Assembly: GCA_032719365.1 (NCBI GenBank)
Contig: CM064862.1
Coordinates: forward strand, 5,110,001 to 5,174,000
DNA from: Prinsepia uniflora
Taxonomy: Eukaryota; Streptophyta; Magnoliopsida; Rosales; Rosaceae
Direction: 5' to 3'
Length of the DNA: 64,000 nucleotides
Under the pieces are notes generated by a model that was not told the origin of the DNA, did not search any database, and was given only the letters and a program-made list of their open reading frames with translations. This document shows positions 21,534 to 33,778 of this stretch, piece after piece; position 1 is the first letter of the stretch, and every line of letters begins with the position of its first letter. Made by a program: the position numbers and the translations under genes.

Positions 21534-24500
21534 GAGATTAAGTCGCAAGGGTGTGCCCAGAAGTTGTAACTATTGAGATGGGACACAAGATCCAGGTACG
21601 AGTGGATGACGTAAGTGACGTCTTATGACAAAAAGGTTGTTTGGTCAGATATGGTGGTATGCAGAGTTTTGGCTGCAGATCACAGCAGGAGTCTGTTGTG
21701 ACTTTTCAGCTGAGCGGTACATCCGATTAGGATGACTGGACATCCTTATTGGATGTGCATATATGATAGTCACGGACGCTTGGATGGTGTCCGGTTGATC
21801 TGTGGACTTGAGAGTCCATTACGGATTTGTGTTGGTTGACTACAATTGACCATACCTCCTGAGTTGGGGACTTGGAAATCATTTTCCTGTAGGATACAGG
21901 AAATGCTCGTGTAATGAGTGAGCCCAATAATTGGAAGAGAAACATGTTTCCTAAGTGATTGGAATTACGGAATCAAGAGAAGTTGTGATTGAGACGATGA
22001 GAAGAGTGCTTGATTCCGTATTGGTGATGAGTAGTCTGAGGTCACTGAGTGTGACGCTGTAGCAGTTGGTGCTGGATACTGGAGGATGACATAGGATGAA
22101 CTTTGATATCATCATCTTGGGTTCTCGATTCTCCCTAGGTGGGACGACGATGAGCGATATGACAGCTAAGGAGTTCAAAGAGGGTGTAAGAATCGAACAC
22201 CTAAGCTGTGAGTCAAATTTGATTGACTTGACGAGTAGATGGTGCTTTGCGTCACATGATGTGACGAGTGAGTGTCTGAGTTATGGATTGACGTTCGCCT
22301 GGTGACAGACGGTTCGGGTCCGGACCATGGTTGGAGTGCGGACGGTAGTACGTGGTTGGACATTGCCATAATGTAGTCCTTGAGTAGGTCGAGTGAAGCC
22401 TTGATAATTGTTGTGATGTGGGTGCACCGGTGTGTTGTGCACATTGGATGATGGGATTGATCATGGTCAATCGATATGTCGGGTTGAGAATGTCCCAAGA
22501 GTATGAGTATGTTGTAGATTGGATAGAGTCCTAGATGGACATGAGTGGCGATCAGATTATGTCCGATAGTGACAGTTGGAGACTCGAGGTGAGTCTAGAT
22601 GTCAGCGGAGATCGCTGAGTGATGCGAGATACGATATGGGGACTCGAGAACGAGTCGAGATCAGAGTCGAGCAACGAAGCGTAGTGGACCGGGAGCTGCT
22701 GGCTGGTCACAATGGTTGTGGCCTGTGATAGTAATGGAGTTAATCGATATCCGATGCGTCCGGATAGGTATGGATTGATGGGACTCTAAGAAGAGTCAGT
22801 ATGGACGTAGTTGGAGTGTAGTCTGCAAGGTGGGATTCGTGTCATTGTGATGGTAGGATCTAGAGGATGTTGTCCGATCAGATGCTGAGCAGGATTGTAA
22901 CAACCCATCCCGAATTCCAAGATTAGATTAGTGACTAATCAGGATTAGTGAGGTTAATCGGTAATTAGTTGAGCGAAATCAGACGAACGATGCAAAATGA
23001 CAGTTTTTCCCTTGAGCATGGGCAAAACGTTGACTTTTCATTCATGCTGTCAAATGGACTTTAACCGATGACAATGACGTAGTTCGTGACGTCACGAGTT
23101 CATAGACAGGTGGCACGTTCAATTTCGACATTCGGGGAAGAAGTTATGACGTTAGGAAGTTTAAGGGCATTTTGGTAATTTTGGTTAAAATGGGCGAAAT
23201 TGTAACGACCCATCCCAAATTCCAGGATTAGATTAGTGACTAATCACGATTAGTTAGGTTAATCGGTGATTAGTTAGGCGAAATCGGACGAACGATGCAA
23301 AATGACCGTTTTGCCCCTAATGGTGGCAAAACGTTGACTTTTTGATCGGGCGGTCAAATGGACTTTGACCGATGACCGTGACGTAGTTCGTGACGTCATG
23401 AGTTCATAGACAGGTGGTACGTTCAATTCCGACATTCGAGAAGGAAGTTATGACGTTCGGAAGCTTAGGGGCATTTTGGTAATTTTGGTTAAAAGGGGGT
23501 CAAAAGTTGACTTTTTGACCGGGATGTCCGATGGCCAAGGGCCGAGGACTATTACGTAGATAAGGACGATACGAATCCGTAGACATGTGGCACGTCGAAT
23601 TCGGACGTTCGACGACGAAGTTACGGTTCATGGAAGTTCAAGTGCACTATTGCACGAATTACGAAACGAGTTAACTTTTGGACATTAGTGGGGCCCAGAT
23701 ATTTAGTTCCTACCCTATGGATGAGTGACAAGTGTCACCCATCCACAGGCCATTCCTTTTCCTTCATGCACCGTGCATTTCCTTTCTCCAATTCAAACAC
23801 ACACAAAACACCCACCCAATCTCACCCATTTTCCTCCCATCTGTGCAACCCAAAACCCATCCACTCTTCACCCATGACCAGGCAGAGGACCAGGGAGGCT
23901 GAGGAGGTTTCTGGGCGGCCAGAACCGCCGTCCACGGCGGCGAGAGGAGGAAGAACCCGTGAGGTTCACGGTAAGTCCATTTTGATCCATTTTTCCATTT
24001 TTGTTGTTATGGTTGGTTTTTAATGGTTTTAATGAGTCCATTAGGTTGCTAGGGACATGTTAGGAAGGTTTAAGGAAGCTTGGGATGGCTGGGCAGCCAT
24101 GGGAGAGTTTTGGGAACTTTGAACCGTTTGGTTCAAAATCGAACCATGGGTTTAGGCGGTTTTTAGGTTGTTTTAAGGATTGGAATGGATAGAAAACACC
24201 AAAATAGGATGAAAGGAACCAAAAAGGAAGAACTAGGATGGAAAATGGGGTGTCTAGGGCTGTGAACCGATCACGCCGGTTCAGTTGGACCGGCCAAACC
24301 AGGTGAACCGGCCATGAACAGTAAAACCGGTCTGCTGGAGGTTAGTGCCGATGAACAGTGTTTTCGAATTTCTAGGGGCTTGTGAGGATGCGTGGGCTAT
24401 AATTTGGGAAACTGTTCAACAAGGGAAATCTTCTATTCGATGTATCGAAGATTTTGGGACTGGTCTCGCGTCAATCGGACATCGTTTCTATAGTTTTCAG

Positions 24501-24688
24501 GGTGTCGGAAGGTTTAGGGTCGCTTTAGAAATAGTTAAAAGTTCGGGAAAATTACGCGGCTTTGGTAGGAGGTTAATTAAGTAGTTAGTAACCTTCTATT
24601 AAAATTTGGACAGGTTTGGGAGTCCTGGTGACAGTGATTGGCTCAGGAGAGCCTATGGCACGCAAATCGAGGCGGCAGCTCGGACGGT

Positions 24689-25980
24689 CTGTGAGTGGAC
24701 CTTGTTTTCTAAATTGGTGCATGCATAAATGTTTATTATATGTTTTAAATACTTGTTTGTGATGCCATGAGTGCATTTGGATGTGCGGTTACGTATAGGC
24801 ACGTATTTCGAGGTTTCGGCCCTATACGGTGCCTATACGGGGCTATAGGTCTTTATTGGTCTAAATGAAATGGTTTTGGATTTCCGAAAGGATAATGAAT
24901 GTGATTTGTTAATGTTGATTTGGATATTTGTGAATTATATGGTTTTACGTATTTCGTGGCGATTTACGTGCTTGCACATAAATCGAGATTTTTCGGTTTT
25001 ACACTGATTTTCCATTCTTGTGGTTTTGGATATGATTTCATGAAATGATTTTGGATTTGAAAAGGTAATTCTCGGACTTGAGGTCCATTTGATTTACGGA
25101 ATCAGGCCGGAGGCCCAATTGGTTTACGATTTGGACCAGGGGTCCAGTTTCTATGTGGATTCGGGCCTAGGGCCCAGTTATGTGTTACAAATGGTTTTTA
25201 TGGGTCATAACGGTTTATGGGAACCGACATGAACCCTTGAAATGGTTTTTATGGTTCATGACGTTTTATGGGAACCGACATGAATCCTTAAAATGGATTT
25301 ACGGGTCATGACGGTTTATGGGAACCGACATGAACCCATAAAAGGATTTTATGGTTCATTACGGCTTATGGGGGCCGGGCATGAATTCTTGAAAGATTTA
25401 AATAATGATTTCAAAAGGTTTTTCATATTCCATCCTTTATATATGATTGTCTCCTCCGGGGAGGGTCGTTGGCCTGGGTGGACCCCGGAGTAGTCACGGA
25501 GCACTGACTGAGTGGAGTCGCCCCCCAGTTGGGTTCCTTACTCTAAGGATGGGCATGGTTCGTTACCTCTAGGGAGGGTCATTGATCTACGGACATTGAC
25601 TTGGGTGGACCCTGGAGAGACTTGGGTTTGAGACCCCGTTAGCACACATGTAGCTTTATTTTACCGTGACAGGTTCTGGAGATGAATATAATGGATAAAC
25701 ATGATTTCAATTGGTTTTGGAAGATTGTGTTTATAATGATAAATGGATTTGGGCTGAGATCCCTCATATGTTCACTGTGTTATGGTTTTCTGTAAATGGT
25801 TTTGGGCAGGAGCCCGTATAACTTGTATTTACAGAATTTGGGGATGAGACCCTAATTATGGTTGTTTAAACTTATGTGTTTGGATAAATGGTTTTACTAT
25901 TCATGCATGCTTTTTAGTGGAGGGTATAAAGGTCTTTGATGAAATGTTTTTATAAATTCTTTATTTTTGTCCACTCACAG
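24689..25980 (+). other. LTR segment bounded by a 12-bp inverted pair (family C, inner copy)
   Basis: Exact CTGTGAGTGGAC (24689-24700) and GTCCACTCACAG (25969-25980) bound 1,292 bp in the inner family C LTR. Confidence 0.6.
25199..25397 (+). repeat. Four tandem 50-bp units, each a 35-nt hairpin
   Basis: Each unit can fold as GGGTCATG paired with CATGAACCC outside, and CGGTT paired with AACCG inside, around a TATGGG loop. In the fourth unit the inner stem becomes CGGC with GCCG and in the second the outer stem changes, so pairing is mostly kept. Related units lie at about 28013-28170 and singly at about 19590 and 35055. Confidence 0.7.
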
Positions 25981-28504
25981 TCTTTCTGTTTTTAATACCC
26001 ATCAGGTTGGATACGGTGTGGACTGTAGCAGAGATCAAGATATCACATACCTCCTCCGGATCCTGGCGTACTCTGATAGCCCGGGAGGGCAAAAGTCGGA
26101 AATATCCCTTGTCTGACACTTCGTGTCAGACGGGAGCAGGGTCATCCCGCGTTAATCCCGGGGGGATTGGGATGGGTCCTGTTAGAAATGTTGACTTTTG
26201 GACCAGGAGGTCCGATGGCCGAGGGCCGAGGATCATTAGGTAGATCGGGACGATACGAATCCGTAGACAGACGGCACGTCGAATTCGGATGTTCGACGGC
26301 GAAGTTACGGTTCACGGAAGTTTCAGGGCACTATTGCACGTTTTACGAAACGACTTAACTTTTGGATTCTAGTGGGCCCCAGATATTTAGTTCCTACCCA
26401 ATGGATGAGTGACAAGTGTCACCCATCCATAGGGCACCTTCCTACATACATGCATCAGACATCTTCATCTTCATTTCAAGCTCAAACCCGATCTCACCAT
26501 TTCCTCTCCTCTGTTCAATCCAAACCATTCCCTTCACTTAGCCAACTTGAGGATGAGACCGTGAGAGACTGAGGACTTAGAGGAGGTTGCTAGACGGCTA
26601 GAACCATTGTGGACGGCGGCATGGAGGAGGGACAACCCGAGAGGTACTCAGTTTAAACCATTTTCATTTTCTTTCGATTTTGCACGTTAGGGTTGGTTCT
26701 AGATGATTAGGGTGAGCTTAGAGGGTCATTAGGAAGGTTTTAAGATGTTTTTGAGGGAGTTTATATGGCTGTGAAGCCTTGGGAGAAAAGAAGAAAACTG
26801 GACCTTGAGGAAAAAGGTTGGACCGGTCAGGTTTGCTGGGCTTTAGGGGTTATAATTGATTTAGTTAGGTTCCTAGGGTTATAACATGAAGAATAGGATC
26901 GATTAGAACAAAACGGGTGAAAACTAGATCGGGAATGGACATGGACCGGCCACGCCAGTCCAAGTTGCAGAGAAAACCGGGCCGGACCGATCGGCTAAAG
27001 GTAGGAGACGGTCTACTGTAGCCGGCGCGTGGAGCCCACGCGCAGTGGCATCTCAGGGTGTTTGAGGGCGTGTGGCCCACATTTCGAGGATACTTTCAAC
27101 AGGTGAAATCTTCTATTCAATGTAACGAACATTTTGGGACTGGTTTCGTGTCGATCGGACACCGTCTCGATAATGTTCGGGGCATCGGAAAGTTTAGGTT
27201 CGGGATTTAAAATAGTTAAAAATTCCAGAAAATTACGGGGCTTTAGTGGGAGGTTAATTAAGTAGTTAATAACCTTTTATTACGGTTTGGACAGATTTGG
27301 GAGTTCGGTGACGGTGATTGGCTCGGGAGAGCCGTATAGCACGCATTTTGAGGCGGCAGCTCGGACGATATGTGAGTGGACCTTGGTTTTCTAAATTGGT
27401 GCATTCATAAATTTTTATTATATGTTTTAATACATGTTTGGTAATGCCATGGGTGCATTTGGTTGTGGTTACGTATAAGCACGTATTTCGAGGTTTCGGC
27501 CTTATACGGTGCTTATATGGGTCGGTATTTCTTTAATGGTCTAAATGAAATGGATTTGGATTTCAAAAGGATAAACTCGGGTATGAGAACCATTTGGTTT
27601 TGTCTCGGACATATGATCCTATTGATGACCTACGGGTCCGAGTCGTGGTCGCTGCAGGTGCTTGGTGCACTGCGACGAATGACGTGACGCTCGCCTCTGG
27701 ATTGGGATTTGTTCCTTCTGGAGAGGTCACGATGCACGATTCATGGTCGGCCAGCCTGGGGAGGCTCGACTTCAGAGTGCTGACATCTCAGGATATCGAT
27801 CGGTGATGAGTGCACCATGATCTTGTGGTGGTCGCGTCGACATACTAGGATTGAGGGCGGTCCTAGATGGATGGTTGCACGCATCACTATGATCGGAATC
27901 GTGACTGACCTTAGATATCGGGCACAGTGCCCAACTGATGTCATATGTTCGGGCACGAGACCCAATTACTTTACGGTTATGATTTCAGGTCAGGGACGCT
28001 ACATGGATTTCCAGGTTCATGACGGCTTATGGGAACCGGCATGAACCCTTGATATGTTATTTTGGTACATGACGGTTTATGGGAACTGGGCATGGATGAT
28101 GTTTTCTATATGTATATGAATGGAATGGATATTATGGATCATGACGGTTCAGGGGAACCGGGCATGAATGTTTATGTTATGTATATATATATATATGTTC
28201 ATATACCTTCCTTTACTTGTTCTATCTCCTCCGGGGAGGGTTGTTAGCCTGGGTAGACCCCGCAGTTTCACGGAGCACCGACTGAGTGGAGTCGCCCCCC
28301 AGTTGGGTTCCTTACTCTCGGGAAGGCATGGATCGTAACCTCAGGACGGGTCAGTGGTCTACGGACATTAACCTTGCATTCTGAGATACTTGGGTTTGAG
28401 GTAGCACGCACGTAGCTTTGGAAACCGTGACAGGATTGGTTGTGTGAATTATATGTATATATGATATATGATATGATTATGATGTGTGATGGATACAGGA
28501 TTTG

Positions 28505-31500
28505 TGTCAGGGCCCACCCCTAATCTCCCGGGATTAAGGGCTAAACCCCGCTCCCGTCTAACGTACGCATGACACGAGGGCTAAACAACCGCCTAACCTC
28601 CGTGTGACACGTAAGTCGGACAAGGGAGTTCCAGACCAACCACCTCAACAACCTCAAACTTCCCAGAGTGCGCAGAGCCTACTGTGGATTGGGCATGTGA
28701 TGTCTCCATCTCTCTCAACCGACAGCCTGCACTGCAGCAACCTGGAGGGTATCGAAAACACGAAAAGACTGTGAGTGGACAAAAACAAAAATAAAAATAA
28801 AAGTCAAGTTCAAAACAGTTATCAGAAAACACATACATTTATACCCTCCGTTTTGAAAACCAATGCATGCATATCAATTTCATCTCATAAAACCATGTAC
28901 GAAAACCAAAGCACATTTTTCCTTTTTCCAAAACCCGGGCCTCAGCCCCAATATCATCGGAAGCCATTATAACCAATAAAAACCATTTCATCCGGGCTAC
29001 TGCCCAAAACATCATCATCAAGTCTCAGTGAAAACCCAAAACACATTTAAAACCACATTCTCATTCATCGAACCTGCTGGATCTATCCGAGTCTTTAAAC
29101 TCCCGAGTCTTTAAACTCAATCCAGGCCTTAATCATATCCGAGTCTTTAAACTCCCGAGTCTTTAAACTCAAGGCCTACGGGGGAAATATCAATATATCC
29201 GAGTCTTTAAACTCCCGCGTCTTTAAACTCAATCCGGGTCTTTAAACCCAATCCGGCTGGTCCCCCGTCACGTATATCCGGGTCTTTAAACCCAATATCC
29301 AGATCCAGAAAATCCAATCCAAAACCATTTAAAGTCATTTTCCATTTCCATATCCAAACCCGAATCCGAAACCACTGGTTTGATGCCCTTCCGGCATCCA
29401 TAACCGTCATTCCGAATCCAGACCCAGAACTCATTTCCTTCTCATTTTCCGGTCCGAGTCCGCAACCATCATTCCGTAAGCTAGCATCCGGAATAACCAT
29501 TCCGAACCCAAACCCGAAATCCGCTTCAAGTCCCGAATCGTCACCCGGAATTCCGATTACGAAACCCGAAATCTCTTTTCCGAAAACACCTTTGAATTGG
29601 GCCTCAAGCCCGAAAATACTTTTCAAATCCTTTACTTTCCTTAAAATCCAACCATTAAAATCAGGTTCAAATCACGATAGTTATCAAAACCTCGTAAAAC
29701 GTGTAAACTGTCATTTTCCTCGAAAAACGTACAAAACCATAAACCAGTACAAACATAACTCACATCATAGAATCGAATATAGAAATCATATAAAAACATA
29801 TATGCATGCATCAAGAGTTAAAAAAACAAAGTCCACTCACAGACCATTTCAGCGTCGCCTCGATACGCGCGCATTTACGCCGTCCCCGGCCATTCGCTAT
29901 CCTCGGCTTTCCCGAACCTGTCCAAATTCCATAACGGAGTTACTAACTACTTCACGCTACTCATACTAAAGCCCCATAATTTTCCCGAACTTCTAAGCGT
30001 ACCTTACCCGGGACCCCAGACCTTCGACCTCGCGGAACTAACCTCAAACGACGTCCGATTAACCCGAAACTAATTCCAATAGACTCATCACAACACCTAG
30101 ACCAAAAACCATGTTGACCATTTTCCCCAGAACTGCCGCACGCGCCTCCACGCGCCGCCCAAAGTGGCTGCGCGTGGGCCTCACGCGCCAGCTACAGTGT
30201 CACCCGCAACCTCGAGTGCACTGTGCTGAACCGGCCGCTGCAACTGGACCGGCGAGACCTGTTCTCCACCGTCCGGCCACCTTTCTCCTCCCTCTCTGCA
30301 CCATCCTCTTCGTCCAATCCTCCACAATCTATTCCCCTTACTCAGACGCCTCAACACAACCCCTATATCATCGTCCCTAACTCGAAGGAAGACCCGATCA
30401 ATCCCCTGTTCTTCATCCCGGCCAACCAGCCGTTCCCCCGTCACGGCAACCACCGTAGACGGCTCCTAGGACATCACTGAGTCTCACCCAACTCCCCAAA
30501 ACTCTCGACTCGTCCTCTAAACTCACGACTCACGATTTGAACTTAACGGAAAAACAGAGTAACTGAACGGGGGTGAGGGATTACCTACTGTCGATCGCCG
30601 CCGTGCACACCGTCGCACTCCCTGGAGTCCACAGAGCCATTCTAGTCTTCTCTCAGCCTGAATTAAGCCAACACACGGAACAGCCACCACCTCTGTCCCG
30701 CAACTCTCTCTGTTTTCTCTGAAATTCAGACCTCACCACTAGCACTTATCCCCCACGATTTCACTCCCAAAACCCAATTACCAGCTATTCTTTTCCTCTC
30801 TGTCACTCTCACCATTCACCAAAACCTCACACCCTCACTGAATCGACCAAGAACCTCACCGCCTCACCTCTCTGTTTCTGTTCTTCCCAAAACCAAATGC
30901 ACGGTTTAAATCCACCCAAAATGTGCCCGTGTCTATTTTAGACAATCCTAGAACCCTCTGGTGGCCATCCACGTGTCACCATCCACTCCAGTCTCTCACC
31001 AAATGGCTCCATCCCAGCCGTCCACCTGCCCTTCTCTCTGCACAATTCCCCAGGTGTAAAAGACCAAAATACCCTTCTGTTTAACTCAAAATTACGGTTT
31101 TGCCACTACCTTTCTAGACCCGTATCTCACACCTCATAAGTCCGATGAATACGTGCCGCCTGTCATCGAACTGAGGACGAAGAGATCTATCTAACCATCC
31201 TAGGTCAACATCTCAAAACCCGATTATACAAAAAGTCAACTATTCCCCCTATTTTACCCAAATTACGGTTATGCCCCCAACCTTCCGAACATCACAACTT
31301 CCTCCTCGGATGTCGGAATCAAGCATGCCACCTGCCTATGGGTTCGTGACGTCCTAAACTATGTCCTGGTCACCGGTCAAAGTCCACTTGACCACCCGAA
31401 CTAAAAATCAACTTTTTGCCCGAACTAGGGGCAAAATCGTCATTCTAAGCCAATGACCTTATCGGGACCAACTAACCACCGATTAGCCCTGCTAATCCCA

Positions 31501-31545
31501 CCTTAATCACTCCACTAATCCCGGCTCTCGGGACGGGTTGTTACA
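28505..31545 (-). mobile_element. Solo LTR, family A, reverse orientation
   Basis: On the plus strand it starts TGTCAGGGCCCACCCC and ends GACGGGTTGTTACA, the reverse complement of family A ends; length 3,041 bp. The 5-bp duplication ATTTG is perfect (28500-28504 and 31546-31550). It matches 16483-19517 throughout, including the TTTAAAG hairpin array. It interrupts the family C solo LTR. Confidence 0.9.
28769..29842 (-). other. LTR segment bounded by a 12-bp inverted pair (family A, reverse copy)
   Basis: Exact CTGTGAGTGGAC (28769-28780) and GTCCACTCACAG (29831-29842) bound 1,074 bp, close to the 1,079 bp of the other family A copy. Confidence 0.6.
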
Positions 31546-31961
31546 ATTTGGGCTGAGTCCAGCATGGTTTTGGACAGTGGCCCGTATGGTTGATTCTTTA
31601 TGGTTTTTACGATTATGGTTTTGAGCTTAGTTCCTACATATTTTTTCTTGGGTTAAACGGTTTTCGAATGCATGCGTACTTTTTAGTGAAGGGTACAAAT
31701 GCCTTCGATTAAATGGTTTTTATAAACTGGTTATTTTGTCCACTCACAGCTTTTAATGTTTTGACTGCCCTTCGGGTTGACAACGGATGTGGACTGTAGC
31801 AGAGACCGAGATATCACATACCCCCTCCGGATCCTGGCATACTCTAATGGCCCAAGAGGGCTAAGGTCAGTAATTTCCCTTGTCTGACACTCCGTGTCAG
31901 GCGGGATCAGGGTCGTTCCTCGTTAATCCCAGGGGGATTGGGAATGGCTCCTGACAAGGAT

Positions 31962-32297
31962 GGACAGTGTCAGAGTGTTAGACTGAAAAGTCGTTGGAAT
32001 ATCAGTATCGTATTTCTGACCTATCAAAGTGAGTGACAGACGAGATCGATGGGTGTTGACATTCTGTCTCGAGTGAGACATACGAGCAGACTTATAGTTC
32101 TCAGAAATGAATTGGAGCTTCGGAGGCTCCGGTGTCAGTATTTATTGACGATTACGGTATGTGTGTGTGTGCACTGTCACACCGGTGCTCTTGTGTGTGC
32201 GGCGATCCGAGTCAAGAGACATGGTTGGATTCCACAATTTGGTTATGGAATCGGGTCGATTTAAATTTCGAGGACGAAATTATTTAAGGGGGAAGTT
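31962..32297 (+). other. Internal region of the Tekay-like derivative, 3' part with polypurine tract
   Basis: This is the short remainder of the interior after the family C insertion. It contains a GT microsatellite near 32160-32170. It ends with AATTTCGAGGACGAAATT and then the purine tract AAGGGGGAAG (32286-32295) directly before the 3' LTR. The FEDE-like end and tract are characteristic of Del/Tekay gypsy elements. Confidence 0.7.
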
Positions 32298-33778
32298 TGT
32301 GACCACCCGACCCGAATAAGCAGGATTAATTAAGGACTAATGACGGCTTAGCGAGACTAATCAGGGATTAGACGAGGATTAGTGGACGAGCAGGGCAAAA
32401 TGACGATTTTGCCCCTAGAATGGGCAAATCGTTGACTTTTCATTCAAGTGATCAAATGGAGTTTGATCGATGATTGTGACGTATTTTGGGACGTCACGAG
32501 TTCATAGACAGGTGGCACGATCGATTCCGACATTCAAGGAAGAAGTTATGATGTTCTGAAGTTCGGGGGCATTTTGGTAATTTGGTTGAATAGGGCTAAT
32601 AGTTAACTTTTGACTCGGGAGGTCAGATGGCCGAGGGCCGAGGACCATTATGTAGATCGAGACGATACAAATCCATAGACAGGTGGCACGTGGAATTCGG
32701 ACGTTCGGCGGAGAAGTTACGGTTCACGGAAATACGAACGTACTATTACACGAAAGTCGAGACGGATGCTTTTTGGAATTAAGTGGGGCCCAGATATTTG
32801 TTATTGGACCAATGGATGAGTGACAAGTGTCACCCATCCACTGGCCATTCCTTTTCATTCATGCATATCACATTTTCCTCTTCATCGATCATTTTGCATC
32901 CAAACAACCTGATCTCACCATTCCAACCCATCCCCATATGAACATGCTTGAGAGACCAAGGGAGAGTGAGAGGAGTGCTGGATGATGATGGTGGTCGGTA
33001 GGAAGCAACGCCACCGTGGACGGGGGCCATAAAACCGAAAAGGTACTCGGTTTACCATTCTTCCATTTTTAATTCGATTGTTACATTATGGACTGTTTTG
33101 GATGATTAAGATGAGGTTATTAGGTTGTTTAGAGGGAGAATGAACCGTTTTTTACGACTGAGAAGGGTGGTGCTACCCTGGGGATGATCGAAGAACTTGG
33201 ACCGATTTTGGGAGGATTGAACGGACGGGTTTTAGTTGTTTTCTTTTAGGTTTGTTAATTGGGAATGATAGAAAACATCAAAATAGGAATTTAGGGATTG
33301 ATTAGGAAGGGAATCAGACCAAAATTAGAGGGGAAAACCGTTGGACCGGTCACGCCGGTCCAAGTTACAAAGGAAAACCAAACCGGCCCGGTCAGACCGG
33401 TCGGCTGAAGGAAGAAGAAGGTTGAACAGTGGGCGCGTGAGGCCCACGCGCAGGCCTTTCTTGGGGCAAGTATGGGCGCGTGATCCGGCCTTTGGGGGTG
33501 ATTCCAACATGTAATTTCATCTATTCGATGTAACGAACATTTTGAGACTGGTTTCGTGTCAATCGGACATCGTTACGATATAGTTCGGGATGTCCGAAGG
33601 TTTAGGTTCGGCTTTAAAAATAGTTAGAAAATCGGAAAAATTATGGGACTTCAATGAGAGGTTAATGAGGCTATTAGTAACCTTTTATTACGATTTGGAC
33701 AGGTTCGGGAATCCCGAAGGCGACGTTTGGCCCAAGAGACGATTATGGCACGCATATCGAGGCGCGACTTCGGATAGT

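Larger units (their letters stand above)
19972..22895 (+). other. Internal region of the Tekay-like derivative, 5' part
   Basis: About 2.9 kb between the 5' LTR and a solo-LTR insertion. No open frame shows any retrotransposon domain; the longest, at 20895-21224, is unremarkable. The region contains two short tandem arrays (about 20466-20655 and 21372-21533). It resembles the non-coding interior of LARD-type elements. Confidence 0.6.
23201..26184 (+). mobile_element. Solo LTR, family C, nested in its own family
   Basis: This 2,984-bp LTR starts TGTAACGACCC and ends GGTCCTGTTA (the usual CA end is mutated). The target duplication GAAAT is perfect (23196-23200 and 26185-26189). It inserted about 300 bp into the related LTR that surrounds it. 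At 23874 a short ATG-led frame runs to a GTAAGT donor-like site at 23971. Confidence 0.87.
27370..31749 (+). other. LTR segment bounded by a 12-bp inverted pair (family C, outer copy)
   Basis: ATGTGAGTGGAC (27370-27381, one mismatch) and GTCCACTCACAG (31738-31749) bound 1,334 bp after removal of the family A insertion. Confidence 0.5.
22896..31956 (+). mobile_element. Solo LTR, family C, split by two later solo LTRs
   Basis: It starts TGTAACAACCCATCCCG and ends GGCTCCTGACA, with the perfect 5-bp duplication AGGAT on both sides (22891-22895 and 31957-31961). Removing the insertions at 23201-26189 and 28505-31550 leaves about 3,026 bp. It lies in the interior of the Tekay-like element. No internal region is present, so it is a solo LTR. 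Confidence 0.87.

Noticed and set aside
29207..29626. 139-codon minus-strand frame in the family A LTR
   Set aside because: The FGFG-like peptide comes from the LTR's simple repeats; the forward copy of the same LTR does not keep the frame.
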